Below, one piece after another: positions 8,701 to 17,698 of a stretch of DNA of 64,000 bases. Source of the DNA: Shewanella mesophila (GTDB taxonomy: Bacteria > Pseudomonadota > Gammaproteobacteria > Enterobacterales > Shewanellaceae); NCBI RefSeq assembly GCF_019457515.1, contig NZ_CP080421.1, positions 930,001-994,000 on the forward strand, written 5' to 3'. The position numbers and the translations under genes are program-made. Under the pieces are notes generated by a model. That model made no database searches. It was given only the letters and a program-made list of their open reading frames with translations, and was not told where the DNA came from. The first letter of the stretch is position 1. Every line of letters starts with the position of its first letter.

Positions 8701-10017
8701 ATGTTTTTTGTTCATATGATGTTGCTGTTGACGGTGATTTTTGTCGGGATCCGTCATGGCGGTATAGCGTTTGGTTTACTCGGTGGATTGGGCGTATCTG
8801 TTTTAGCGTTTGTGTTCGGTATTGCACCAGGAACGCCGCCTATCAATGTGATGCTGATTATTCTTGCTGTGGTGGCAGCCTCTGCAACCCTAGAGGCGAC
8901 TGGCGGCCTTAAGCTATTAGTTCGTTATGCTGAGCGGCTATTGCGTAAACATCCTAATCAAATCGTATTTCTCGGTCCCTTATGTACCTATTCATTAACT
9001 GTGTTGGTGGGTACTGGCCATTCTGTTTATCCGCTGCTTCCGGTTATTTATGATGTGGCTTATAAAAAAGGGATCCGTCCTGAGCGGCCATTAGCTATCT
9101 CGACGATAGCATCGCAGATGGGGATCACTGCGAGTCCAATTGCGGCTGCGGCAGCTGTTGTTATCGCGACCTCAATGGAAAATCATCTCGATATCAGTCT
9201 TATCGATGTGTTGATGGTGACGATTCCTGCCACCTTGACAGGTGTGCTTGTGGCAGCCGCATGGAGCTTAAAGCGTGGTAAGGATTTAGATAAAGATCCT
9301 GAGTTTCAGGCACGACTTCAAGATGATGAGTTTAGAGAAAGCCTGATCGATCCTGAAATTGAATCGTCAAATCAAGTTGAGCAAGAGCGCACCGCTAAAC
9401 GGGGTTTAACGGTTTTTCTATTAGGGATTTTGGCCGTCATCATTATTGCGATGTTCAGTAAGCAGGTATTGCCCAATAAAGTCGGTATGTCTGTTGCGAT
9501 ACAGTTTATGATGCTGTCGGTGGGGGGTATTATTCTGCTGGCAACTAAGGTCTCACCCAAGAAGATAGTTAATAGCAATGTGTTTAGTGCTGGTATGACG
9601 GCGGTGATCATCATTTTTGGTATTGCTTGGTTAAGCGACACCATTATCAGCCATCACAAATCTTACCTCGTTAGTATGGTGAGCGATCTCGTTAGCCTTT
9701 ACCCCTGGACTTTTGCTATCGCGATGTTTGTGGCCTCGATATTTCTAAAGAGTCAGGCGGCAGTGTTAACGATTATGTTGCCTCTTGGTTTCTCCTTAGG
9801 GATCCCTGCTCCTGTGTTAATCGGGGTATTGCCTGCTTGTTATGCTTATTTCTTTTTCCCATTCTATCCAAGTGACTTAGCAGCGATAAGTTTTGACCGC
9901 AGTGGCACAACTCGTATCGGTAAGTATGTGGTCAATCATAGCTTTATTATTCCTGGGTTTATCGGGGTATCGACGGCAACCTTAGTTGGCTATTTTATTT
10001 CGATGGCAATTAATTGA
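8701..10017 (+). CDS. dcuB: Anaerobic C4-dicarboxylate transporter, DcuA/DcuB family
   Basis: A 438-residue inner-membrane antiporter that exchanges fumarate, malate or aspartate for succinate in the family's known members. I place the start at the ATG at 8701, preceded by AAGGGGAT. An upstream GTG at 8656 adds 15 residues with no counterpart in E. coli DcuB. Family motifs: LGGLGVSVLAFVFGIAPGTPP, VVAASATLEATGGL, GTGHSVYPLLPVIYDVA, RGKDLDKDPEF, and near the end FFPFYPSDLAAISFDRSGTT. It is closer to DcuB than DcuA by memory. It would supply or exchange dicarboxylates for fumarate respiration. A strong terminator follows. Confidence 0.85.
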   Translation: MFFVHMMLLLTVIFVGIRHGGIAFGLLGGLGVSVLAFVFGIAPGTPPINVMLIILAVVAASATLEATGGLKLLVRYAERLLRKHPNQIVFLGPLCTYSLTVLVGTGHSVYPLLPVIYDVAYKKGIRPERPLAISTIASQMGITASPIAAAAAVVIATSMENHLDISLIDVLMVTIPATLTGVLVAAAWSLKRGKDLDKDPEFQARLQDDEFRESLIDPEIESSNQVEQERTAKRGLTVFLLGILAVIIIAMFSKQVLPNKVGMSVAIQFMMLSVGGIILLATKVSPKKIVNSNVFSAGMTAVIIIFGIAWLSDTIISHHKSYLVSMVSDLVSLYPWTFAIAMFVASIFLKSQAAVLTIMLPLGFSLGIPAPVLIGVLPACYAYFFFPFYPSDLAAISFDRSGTTRIGKYVVNHSFIIPGFIGVSTATLVGYFISMAIN

Positions 10018-10044
10018 TCTATTTTGCTCGGTAGATTCGTTGGC

Positions 10045-10079
10045 ATAAACGCTAGCTTCAACGCTAGCGTTTATTTTTT
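10045..10079 (+). terminator. Rho-independent terminator after dcuB
   Basis: A 12-bp perfect stem (ATAAACGCTAGC / GCTAGCGTTTAT) with a 6-base loop is followed by TTTTT. Confidence 0.85.
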
Positions 10080-10296
10080 GATGCTTATTTTCTCGCTAGC
10101 CTATTTTACGAGGCTCGTCGTAGATGCAACTCATTGCAGCATATTGACGCTGGTACACATTTACCGTGCTTAGCGTTCTGCGCGTCAGTCAAGATGGAGA
10201 ACTGATGCTTCTATTGATCTCTGTCAACGCTTGTTGGTGAAAAAGTGTTCACTATATTAGCTAACATGAATAGTGCTTAGCAAAAGGCGGCTATCA

Positions 10297-10521
10297 GTGA
10301 CAGATAGGAAGTTAATCTTACTATTAAAGACTTGTATTACTGTCGGTATCAGCCTGATTCTTCTTGGGATCTATCTACATAACTATAGCGACGCCATAGA
10401 AGCTATGGGAGTTAACGGAATTATTATTAGTGCGCTTTGCGTAGCATTTGGGATGGTTTTATCTTTACCCACCAAGATGTACCTTACCTTCCTATTGGTT
10501 AAGCGTGAATCGGAAGGCTAA
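10297..10521 (+). CDS. Small membrane protein of unknown function
   Basis: The frame runs from a GTG at 10273, but the better start is the GTG at 10297, which sits 7 bases after AAAGGCGG. It gives 74 residues with two membrane segments (about 7-28 and 40-62) and a charged C-terminus. I do not recognise a family. It lies alone between the dcuB terminator and the diguanylate cyclase. Confidence 0.5.
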   Translation: MTDRKLILLLKTCITVGISLILLGIYLHNYSDAIEAMGVNGIIISALCVAFGMVLSLPTKMYLTFLLVKRESEG

Positions 10522-10820
10522 CATTATGACCTCTCGCTTGGTGCGCTTAACATCACCATAAACACCTTATGGTAGACATGACAACTCAGCTCGATAGCGT
10601 AATTGTTTCTCGCTTTTCCAATGCTTTGTTTATGTTATCAATATAGGCTTGGTACCGCCGTTTTTATCCTTATGGGCTGACCAATGTGACAGTAACGAAA
10701 AGTCAGATTAATTAATTGAAAATAATGTAAAATATCTTAGTCTTAATAAGATAGATACTTGGCGGGTAACTCTCAATTCGTCATCAATGTATATAAAGTC
10801 ACAATAAAGATAAGAAAACG

Positions 10821-12392
10821 ATGATGGAAATAACCAATAGCGCTAAATCTCATTTTACTTATACAAAATATAAACGCACTTTTATTTATGCGACCTTGTT
10901 GCTGGCGTTTCTATTTATTGTGATCGCTGCCGTTTATGTTTTTTCTCGTCATAATATGGCTCGAGAGCGAGAAGTCACTCAGTATGCAGAGCTTGCTAAT
11001 ATACAAAATAGTTTAGTGTCAGAACTGAGTATCGTTGGAGCCGATTTAGTCTATTACTCCCATAGTCAATTGGCTATTTCAACCCTTGTAGATGAGAGTC
11101 CTACGGCTAAGACCTATCTGACATCCTTAATGTATCAAATTGGCGATCTGCATAAACATTATGATCAGGTGCGTCTTTTTAATCTTGATGGTGATGAGGT
11201 GATCCGTATTGATTTAGATAACGATAATTCATTGAAACTTATCCCTGATAATAAATTACAAAACAAAAGTGATCGTTACTATTTCCGTGACCTTGTCTCG
11301 GCCGATCCAAAAGTGATCTACACCTCGCCTTTTGATCTCAATATTGAGCATGGAAAAGTGGAGTTTCCCATTAAACCAACAATCCGCTTTGCTACTCCCA
11401 TTCACTCCAAGCAAGGAGCATTTATTGGCGCTGGCGTGATCAACTACAACGGTAGAAAACTGATTGAAATTATCGAAAAACTCAATATTCACAAAGGAGA
11501 TAGTGCCTATCTTATCAATAGTGATGGATATTATTTAAGGGGAAGCCACGCCTATCAAGAGTGGCGCTTTATGTTTCCAGAACAAGAGCAGATTCGTTTT
11601 GCAGACGATTATCCTTCGATTTGGCAACGGATGCGGCAAACGGATAAGGCTAAGGTCACCACCGAGGCTGGAGAGTATTACTTTAGCCATTTTCAGCTAT
11701 CGCCCAATTCGACCTTTAAAGTGGTTAATGGCGAGAGTGTATTTCTAGTTATGTTCGTGCCTCACGCTAAAATCGAGGCCGCACAGAAGACATTAAATAT
11801 TGGGACGGTTTTGGCATTTATTCTGATCGCGCCAATGTTTATATTTTTAGCCTATAAACTGGCTAGCTCACAGGTTGAGCAGAATAGATTGTTTAAGCAA
11901 TTAAACTTTGAGGCTCGGCACGACGCACTGACGGGTCTCTTCAATAGACAAGCTATCGTAGACTATTTGGAAAAATGTATATGCAGTAGTCAGCGACGAG
12001 ATGCTGACTTGGCGGTAAGCTTTGTTGATGTCAATGATCTCAAGAAAACCAATGATCAATATGGTCATGAAGCGGGTGATGAGTTGATACAAGGTATGGC
12101 GACTGTGATTAACATGTCTATTCGTGAGTGTGATTATGCCGCTCGTATTGGTGGTGATGAGTTTTTAATTGTATTTGTTGATTGCGATGAAAAAAATGCC
12201 AATATTGTTATGCAACGTATTCAATCTGCCTATGGCGTGCTGGGGATCAGCAAAACAGATAGAAAATGGAACATGAGTTTTGGTTGTACCCAGCGCTTAT
12301 ATGAATCAGACGATGTTGACAGTATGATTGAAAGAGCGGATCGGGCAATGTACGAACATAAAGCTGCTCAAAAAAATCCACCCGTATCTTAG
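10821..12392 (+). CDS. Diguanylate cyclase with periplasmic Cache-type sensor
   Basis: A 523-residue enzyme making cyclic di-GMP. Layout: membrane segment at about 22-44, a periplasmic double-Cache-like sensor (about 45-320, with AYLINSDGYYLRGSHAYQEW), a second membrane segment at about 332-350, then a GGDEF domain (DALTGLFNRQ onward). The active-site motif GGDEF is intact at residues 444-448. The product-inhibition site RECD lies exactly five residues before it, so feedback control is likely. The sensor ligand is unknown; dCache domains often bind amino acids or small acids. It stands alone with about 300 bp of AT-rich DNA upstream. Confidence 0.88.
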   Translation: MMEITNSAKSHFTYTKYKRTFIYATLLLAFLFIVIAAVYVFSRHNMAREREVTQYAELANIQNSLVSELSIVGADLVYYSHSQLAISTLVDESPTAKTYLTSLMYQIGDLHKHYDQVRLFNLDGDEVIRIDLDNDNSLKLIPDNKLQNKSDRYYFRDLVSADPKVIYTSPFDLNIEHGKVEFPIKPTIRFATPIHSKQGAFIGAGVINYNGRKLIEIIEKLNIHKGDSAYLINSDGYYLRGSHAYQEWRFMFPEQEQIRFADDYPSIWQRMRQTDKAKVTTEAGEYYFSHFQLSPNSTFKVVNGESVFLVMFVPHAKIEAAQKTLNIGTVLAFILIAPMFIFLAYKLASSQVEQNRLFKQLNFEARHDALTGLFNRQAIVDYLEKCICSSQRRDADLAVSFVDVNDLKKTNDQYGHEAGDELIQGMATVINMSIRECDYAARIGGDEFLIVFVDCDEKNANIVMQRIQSAYGVLGISKTDRKWNMSFGCTQRLYESDDVDSMIERADRAMYEHKAAQKNPPVS

Positions 12393-12652
12393 CTCGCATT
12401 TATTGATGTTTGGACTGGCTTGTAGACACCGGTAAAAATGGCGAAGCCCTTTAATACTCTCGAAGGTATCCACTGTGACCGATATAGAGCTAGCTGCTTG
12501 AGTGAGCATTCGCTAGTGGCTTAATCTTGGTTTATTACGGTTTTAAATTAATTAACCCAAGACTAATGAGTCAAAAACACCGATAATTCCCCCATTAAGC
12601 TTTTTGGCTTCGGCCATGCGAGACGCTCACCACCAAGTGGAAATCATATTCA

Positions 12653-14839
12653 ATGGAAATCAAAGTTAACTTTCTCGACAACCTGAGACTCGAAGCCAAG
12701 TTTGACGATTTTACCGTCACTGCCGATCAGCCTATCCGTTATAAAGGTGATGGCTCTGCGCCGAGTCCTTTTGACTACTTCTTAGCTTCGTCAGCCTTGT
12801 GCGCCGCATACTTTATCAAGGTGTATTGTAAAGCGCGTGATATCCCCACAGAAAATATTAGACTGTCACAAAACAACATTGTGGATCCTGAAGATCGTTA
12901 TAACCAGATTTTCCAAATCCAAGTTGAACTGCCAGAAGATATTTCAGCTAAAGATCGTGAAGGGATTTTACGGTCAATCGATCGTTGTACCGTTAAGAAA
13001 GTGGTGCAAACTGGGCCAGAGTTCAAAATCGAGACGGTTGAAAACCTCGATGCCGACGCCAATGCCATGCTGATGGGTCAGCCTGAGGGGGATGCGAGCA
13101 CCTACATTTTAGGTAAAGATCTGCCGCTTGAGCAGACTATCTCTAATATGACTGGTATTTTGGCTGAGCTTGGGATGAAGATTGAGATCTCATCATGGCG
13201 CAATATAGTGCCAAATGTGTGGTCACTGCATATCCGTGATGCGGCCTCGCCAATGTGCTTCACCAATGGTAAAGGGGCGACCAAAGAGAGCGCTCTGTGC
13301 TCGGCATTAGGTGAGTTTATTGAGCGCCTCAACTGTAACTTTTTCTATAACGACCAGTTCTTTGGTTTAGATATCGCTAATAGCGATTTCGTGCATTACC
13401 CCAATGAGAAGTGGTTTGCGCTCACCGATGATGACGCGCTGCCAGCAGGCCTGCTCGATGACTATTGTTTAGATATCTACAATCCAGATGATGAGCTGTT
13501 TGGTTCACACCTTATCGATACCAACTCAGGCAATATTGACCGCGGGATCTGTAGCATTCCTTATAAGCGTCGCTCCGATGGCGAAACGGTTTATTTCCCG
13601 TCGAACTTAATCGAAAACCTGTTTTTGAGTAATGGCATGAGTGCGGGTAACAACCTGCAAGAAGCCGAGGTGCAATGTTTATCTGAGATCTTCGAGCGTG
13701 CAGTTAAGCGTGAAATCATCGAGCAAGAAATTGTGCTGCCCGATGTTCCTATGCAGGTATTAGAAAAGTACCCAAGTATTTTGGCGGGCATCAAAGGGCT
13801 AGAGGATCAAGGCTTCCCCGTAGTGGTGAAAGATGCCTCCTTGGGCGGTCAGTTTCCGGTAATGTGTGTCACCTTGATGAACCCGAAAACTGGTGGTGTG
13901 TTTGCATCATTTGGCGCACATCCAAGTTTTGAAGTGGCCTTAGAGCGGAGTTTAACTGAGCTTCTGCAAGGGCGTAGTTTTGAAGGGCTAAATGATGTGC
14001 CTAAGCCGACCTTTAATAGCATGGCGGTGAGTGAGCCTGAAAACTTTGTCGAGCACTTTATCGATTCAACCGGGGTGATCTCTTGGCGCTTCTTTAGCAG
14101 CAAACATGACTTTGAATTCTGCGAGTGGGATTTCTCTGGCACCAACGAAGAGGAAGCTAAGGGACTATTTGGCATCTTAGCAACCTTAGGTAAAGAGGTG
14201 TATGTTGCTGAGTTCGATCAGCTTGGTGCCTCGGCTTGTCGTATTTTAGTGCCTGACTATTCTGAGGTTTATCCCGTTGAAGATCTGATTTGGGATAACA
14301 CTAACAAGGCGCTGGATTACCGTGAAGATATCTTAAACCTACATTCACTCAGTGATGATGAACTGGTTGATCTGGTTAATCGTTTCGAAGAGAGTCAGCT
14401 CGATAACTACACCGATATCCGTACCCTTATTGGTATCGTATTTGATGAAAACACGGTTTGGGGTCAGCTAACCATTATCGAGTTAAAGATTATGATCTTC
14501 CTTGCGTTAGGTGCTCATGACGAGGCGATGGAGCTGGTTGGCGACTTCTTGCAGTTTAACGACAATACCGTTGAACGCGGCTTGTTTTATCAAGCCGTCA
14601 ACGCAGTACTTGAAGTGACCTTAGATGAAGAGTTAGAACTTGAACACTTTATCCATAACTTCAAGCGCATGTTTGGTGAAACCGTGATGGAAAATGCCGT
14701 TGGCTCTGTCACTGGCGAGGTTCGATTCTCTGGGCTGACTAAAACCAGCATGCAGCTTGAGGGTATTGAGCCGCACCTAAGATTGATTGAAAGCTACAAG
14801 AAGCTTCATCAAGCTCGCAAGCTCAAAGCGGGCCTATAG
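12653..14839 (+). CDS. ycaO: OsmC-YcaO fusion protein
   Basis: A 728-residue two-part protein. Residues 1-135 form an OsmC/Ohr-like domain (SPFDYFLASSALCAAYFIKVYC; a second Cys in the DRCTVKK stretch near 108). Residues 150-728 form a YcaO domain (KGATKESALCSALGEFIERL, NGMSAGNNLQEAEVQCLSEIFERAVKREI) with the C-terminal extension seen in E. coli YcaO. YcaO enzymes activate amide carbonyls with ATP. E. coli YcaO has been linked to methylthiolation of ribosomal protein S12 with RimO. The fused OsmC domain suggests a thiol or peroxide role, which is inference. It is monocistronic, with a strong terminator. Confidence 0.88.
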   Translation: MEIKVNFLDNLRLEAKFDDFTVTADQPIRYKGDGSAPSPFDYFLASSALCAAYFIKVYCKARDIPTENIRLSQNNIVDPEDRYNQIFQIQVELPEDISAKDREGILRSIDRCTVKKVVQTGPEFKIETVENLDADANAMLMGQPEGDASTYILGKDLPLEQTISNMTGILAELGMKIEISSWRNIVPNVWSLHIRDAASPMCFTNGKGATKESALCSALGEFIERLNCNFFYNDQFFGLDIANSDFVHYPNEKWFALTDDDALPAGLLDDYCLDIYNPDDELFGSHLIDTNSGNIDRGICSIPYKRRSDGETVYFPSNLIENLFLSNGMSAGNNLQEAEVQCLSEIFERAVKREIIEQEIVLPDVPMQVLEKYPSILAGIKGLEDQGFPVVVKDASLGGQFPVMCVTLMNPKTGGVFASFGAHPSFEVALERSLTELLQGRSFEGLNDVPKPTFNSMAVSEPENFVEHFIDSTGVISWRFFSSKHDFEFCEWDFSGTNEEEAKGLFGILATLGKEVYVAEFDQLGASACRILVPDYSEVYPVEDLIWDNTNKALDYREDILNLHSLSDDELVDLVNRFEESQLDNYTDIRTLIGIVFDENTVWGQLTIIELKIMIFLALGAHDEAMELVGDFLQFNDNTVERGLFYQAVNAVLEVTLDEELELEHFIHNFKRMFGETVMENAVGSVTGEVRFSGLTKTSMQLEGIEPHLRLIESYKKLHQARKLKAGL

Positions 14840-14879
14840 TGTATTAGTCCTCCAGCTCATAAGCGAAAGGCTATCAATG

Positions 14880-14907
14880 AAAAAGCGAACCTTAAGGTTC
14901 GCTTTTT
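14880..14907. terminator. Bidirectional terminator between ycaO and dsbA-like gene
   Basis: A 28-bp perfect palindrome (arms AAAAAGCGAACCTT) with A and T runs at its outer ends serves both convergent genes. Confidence 0.8.
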
Positions 14908-14943
14908 CAATTTTGGGGCAAAGGGAGCTAATCGAACTCACGC

Positions 14944-15558
14944 TTACGTAAATTCAATGGCTTCTCGTACCAGCTGAATAGCGGTGTCGGCGTTTTGGTA
15001 GTCAACAGGGATTGGCGTGATGCCAGCTGTGGTGTGCACAAACAAGGAGGGGAAGCTATTGCCGCCGATGGAACGTGCAAATTGGATCTCAGCTAATAGC
15101 GTTTGCTCCGTCGTTTCATCCAGTAAGTCAGAGGTAAACTTAGCTGCATCTAAGCCGAGTTGATTGGCTGATTCGATCAATACCTGGTTGTCGCTCGGGT
15201 TACGGGCTTGTAAGTAGTAAGCCTGTTGGATGGCGGTTAGCATTTGCGATTCTGCTTGCTGAGCACGGGCGGCGAGTATGGCGCGACAGGCAGGGTAGGT
15301 TGAACGCCTTGGGGTATTGGTAGTCCAAAACTCATGATTGAACTCAGTGCCCAGCAGGTTTTCGATTCTGTGCCAATGAGCGGCAATCTGTTGCTGCATA
15401 GTGGCAGGCATAGGTTGGTCGCTATCTGGCGCGAGCCCGCCAAGCAGGTAAACTATCTTCATTTCGCCTGATAGCGCTCGCTCGATTTTTTCCCAGATAG
15501 GTTTGAATCCCCAGCACCAGGAACACATGGGATCGTAAACATAATACAACTTATTCAT
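14944..15558 (-). CDS. DsbA-family protein (FrnE-like thioredoxin fold)
   Basis: A 204-residue protein with no signal peptide, so cytoplasmic. It opens with MNKLYYVYDPMCSWCWGFKP; the CSWC motif at residues 12-15 is the redox-active pair of the DsbA/FrnE group. A long alpha-helical insert follows, then GGNSFPSLFV, the cis-Pro loop region. Relatives act in thiol-disulfide exchange or as 2-hydroxychromene-2-carboxylate isomerase-like folds. The partner is unknown. It is convergent with ycaO, whose OsmC domain also points to thiol chemistry, but the genes are not co-transcribed. Confidence 0.8.
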   Translation of the reverse strand: MNKLYYVYDPMCSWCWGFKPIWEKIERALSGEMKIVYLLGGLAPDSDQPMPATMQQQIAAHWHRIENLLGTEFNHEFWTTNTPRRSTYPACRAILAARAQQAESQMLTAIQQAYYLQARNPSDNQVLIESANQLGLDAAKFTSDLLDETTEQTLLAEIQFARSIGGNSFPSLFVHTTAGITPIPVDYQNADTAIQLVREAIEFT

Positions 15559-15765
15559 ATCAGTCGGTTTCTCTTTGGTAGTAGCACTAGATTATCATGG
15601 CTCAGAAGCATTGAATTGATAACAGCTTTATTGTCGAGATGCGAACCCAAATAACCTTAGACGACTTTTAGGGTTCAAATTGGTGGCGTTGAGCGGTAAA
15701 GTACCCGGCATGATAATGCCGCGACAGTGTCGTAGGCACAGATGGATAATTGTGAGTGTCTAAAG

Positions 15766-16014
15766 ATGAATGATGAACAGAATGTGATTGATAGCTTAGC
15801 AGCCTTAGAGCGCTTTTTATTGTCAGTGGAAAATGGTGGCTTAGGGCTAAAAGGGGTTGAAGGAGTCGGTATGGCGACCAACAATGCCGATGGTCGTCAC
15901 TTTGTTGCCGTGTTTGACAATAATCATAAGTTGCTGCATGCGCGTTGGATCACTGATGAAGTATTCGAAACCGGTAAAGATATGGTACGTAATGGTGTTA
16001 AGCCAAAGCATTAA
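15766..16014 (+). CDS. Conserved-looking small protein of unknown function
   Basis: 82 residues from the ATG at 15766, or 90 from an ATG at 15742; neither has a strong ribosome site. It is acidic in the first half (MNDEQNVIDSLAALERFLLSVENG), then has a glycine-rich turn (GGLGLKGVEGVGMATNNADG) and a beta-rich tail. I do not recognise the family. It is followed 29 bp later by the cupin gene on the same strand, so the two are probably co-transcribed. A CGGCAT/ATGCCG hairpin lies just upstream at 15706-15721. Confidence 0.6.
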   Translation: MNDEQNVIDSLAALERFLLSVENGGLGLKGVEGVGMATNNADGRHFVAVFDNNHKLLHARWITDEVFETGKDMVRNGVKPKH

Positions 16015-16043
16015 CCAACTAAAACTCACACAGAGTATTTTTT

Positions 16044-16526
16044 ATGCAAAATGCAGATGAGTTCATAGAGCATTTACAGTTAGCGCAGCATGTCGAAGGT
16101 GGTTATTATTGTTCATCCTATCGCTCTGCGCAGCAGTTTGATGACTCGCGCCAACTTTGGACCAGTATCTATTTTTTACTCCGTACTGGCGAAGTGTCTA
16201 ATTTCCATCGCTTGACCGCCGATGAGATGTGGTATTTTCATGCGGGACAATCATTAACCATCTATATGATTGATGAGCAAGGAGAGCTGACAACCGCGAA
16301 GTTGGGGCTTGATCTTGCTGCTGGCGAGCGACCCCAATTTTTGGTGCCTAAAGGGTGTATTTTTGGTTCAGCGATGAATCAAGCGGGGTTTTCTTTGGTT
16401 GGCTGCATGGTTTCTCCCGGCTTTACCTTCGAAGATTTTGAGTTGTTTAGTCAAGAAAGTTTATTGGCTGAATATCCACAGCATCAAGCAGTTATTGAGC
16501 GCCTGAGTCGCAAAACAAAGAGTTAA
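16044..16526 (+). CDS. Cupin_5 (DUF985) family protein
   Basis: A 160-residue single-domain cupin. Motifs: HVEGGYYCSSYRS, TSIYFLLRTGEVSNFHRLTADEMWYFHAG (first cupin box with its His and Glu), and near the end VGCMVSPGFTFEDFEL, which is characteristic of the DUF985/YML079-like family. The in vivo substrate of this family is not known; the pocket suggests a small sugar-like or nucleotide ligand. Probably cytoplasmic and co-transcribed with the small gene before it. A hairpin follows 30 bp after the stop. Confidence 0.82.
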   Translation: MQNADEFIEHLQLAQHVEGGYYCSSYRSAQQFDDSRQLWTSIYFLLRTGEVSNFHRLTADEMWYFHAGQSLTIYMIDEQGELTTAKLGLDLAAGERPQFLVPKGCIFGSAMNQAGFSLVGCMVSPGFTFEDFELFSQESLLAEYPQHQAVIERLSRKTKS

Positions 16527-16556
16527 CGCGACGGTTAGTCTAGCTGTTAGCAACAA

Positions 16557-16586
16557 GAGAAAGGGACGCTTAATGCTCCCTTTCTC
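16557..16586. terminator. Hairpin after the cupin gene
   Basis: A 10-bp perfect stem (GAGAAAGGGA / TCCCTTTCTC) with a 10-base loop and no clear T-run lies between the convergent cupin and yghU genes. Confidence 0.55.
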
Positions 16587-16640
16587 ATCTTAATGCATGT
16601 GGAGATAACCGGTTTTGGCTCAGCAACCTAGGCTTGGTGA

Positions 16641-17498
16641 CTAAGGCTGCTTGCTGAGTACCTTGTCAATATCTGCAGCGCTATGACGCTCAGCGAGCTG
16701 TTCCCACTCTTCGCCAAATGAGCGGTTAACGATACGTCCGCGCTGAACACCTTCGCGAGACTGTATCATTTTTGCCCAGCGCACCACATTGGTATAGGTA
16801 TCGACTTGTAAGAACTCGGCCGCATCATACAAATTACCTAACACTAGGTTGCCATACCAAGGCCAAATAGCCATATCGGCAATAGTGTATTCATCGCCTG
16901 CAATATATTGGTTATTAGCGAGTTGTTTATCCAAAACGTCTAATTGGCGTTTTACTTCCATAGCGAAGCGATTAATTGGGTATTCTTGTTTTTCATCGGC
17001 ATAGGCATAAAAGTGACCAAAACCACCGCCTAAAAATGGGGCAGAGCCTTGGGCCCAAAACAACCAGTTAAAGGTTTGGGTGCGAGCATTACCGCTCTTA
17101 GGTAAGAATTGCTCAAACTTTTCAGCAAGATGAACCAGTATTGAAGCCGACTCAAAGACGTTAACCTCTTGAGCGCCTGAACGATCGATTAACGCGGGTA
17201 TTTTTGAGTTTGGATTAACGCCAACAAAGCCCGATGAGAACTGATCTGACTCACCAATATTAATGAGAAAAGCATCATACTCGGCTTCTTTTATTCCTAG
17301 CGCGAGCAACTCTTCTAGCATTATGGTGACCTTTTGACCGTTCGGGGTGCCGAGAGAATAAAGTTGAAAAGCGTGCTCACCGGCTGGCAGCTCTCTATCG
17401 AACCTCGCGCCCGACACGGGACTGTTGATATTTGCCCATTTATTACCGCCACTCGCGTCATTTACCCATACTTTTGCTGGAGTATATTTGTTTGTCAT
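16641..17498 (-). CDS. yghU: Glutathione-dependent disulfide-bond oxidoreductase YghU
   Basis: A 285-residue glutathione S-transferase superfamily member of the Nu class. E. coli YghU reduces disulfides and peroxides using two bound glutathiones. Visible: the YghU-type extension TPAKVWVNDASGGNKWANIN, the thioredoxin-like half starting at HAFQLYSLGTPNGQKVTIMLEE, the glutathione-binding VNVFESASIL, and the helical half with the N-cap motif (GDEYTIADMAIWPW). Length and order fit YghU well. It has its own AT-rich promoter region and no operon partner. Confidence 0.88.
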   Translation of the reverse strand: MTNKYTPAKVWVNDASGGNKWANINSPVSGARFDRELPAGEHAFQLYSLGTPNGQKVTIMLEELLALGIKEAEYDAFLINIGESDQFSSGFVGVNPNSKIPALIDRSGAQEVNVFESASILVHLAEKFEQFLPKSGNARTQTFNWLFWAQGSAPFLGGGFGHFYAYADEKQEYPINRFAMEVKRQLDVLDKQLANNQYIAGDEYTIADMAIWPWYGNLVLGNLYDAAEFLQVDTYTNVVRWAKMIQSREGVQRGRIVNRSFGEEWEQLAERHSAADIDKVLSKQP

Positions 17499-17635
17499 TC
17501 TATTTCCTTATCGCTTGCGTTATATCTGAGATTAACTATTCGCTTGTTTAGTGATATCGGGGCATTTTTATCAGTTAAAACCCTGTTCAATATAACTCTT
17601 TGCTATGTATTGGTCTGACAGAGCATAAGAGCTCG

Positions 17636-17663
17636 ATAAAAATGCCAGTCAAGAGACTGGCAT
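17636..17663 (-). terminator. Terminator for the M13 peptidase gene
   Basis: Read on the minus strand, a 9-bp stem (ATGCCAGTC / GACTGGCAT) with a 4-base loop is followed by TTTTTATC, 36 bp after the peptidase stop. Confidence 0.75.
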
Positions 17664-17698
17664 GTTAACGGACGGGTAAAGTCTACGTATGTTGGCGA

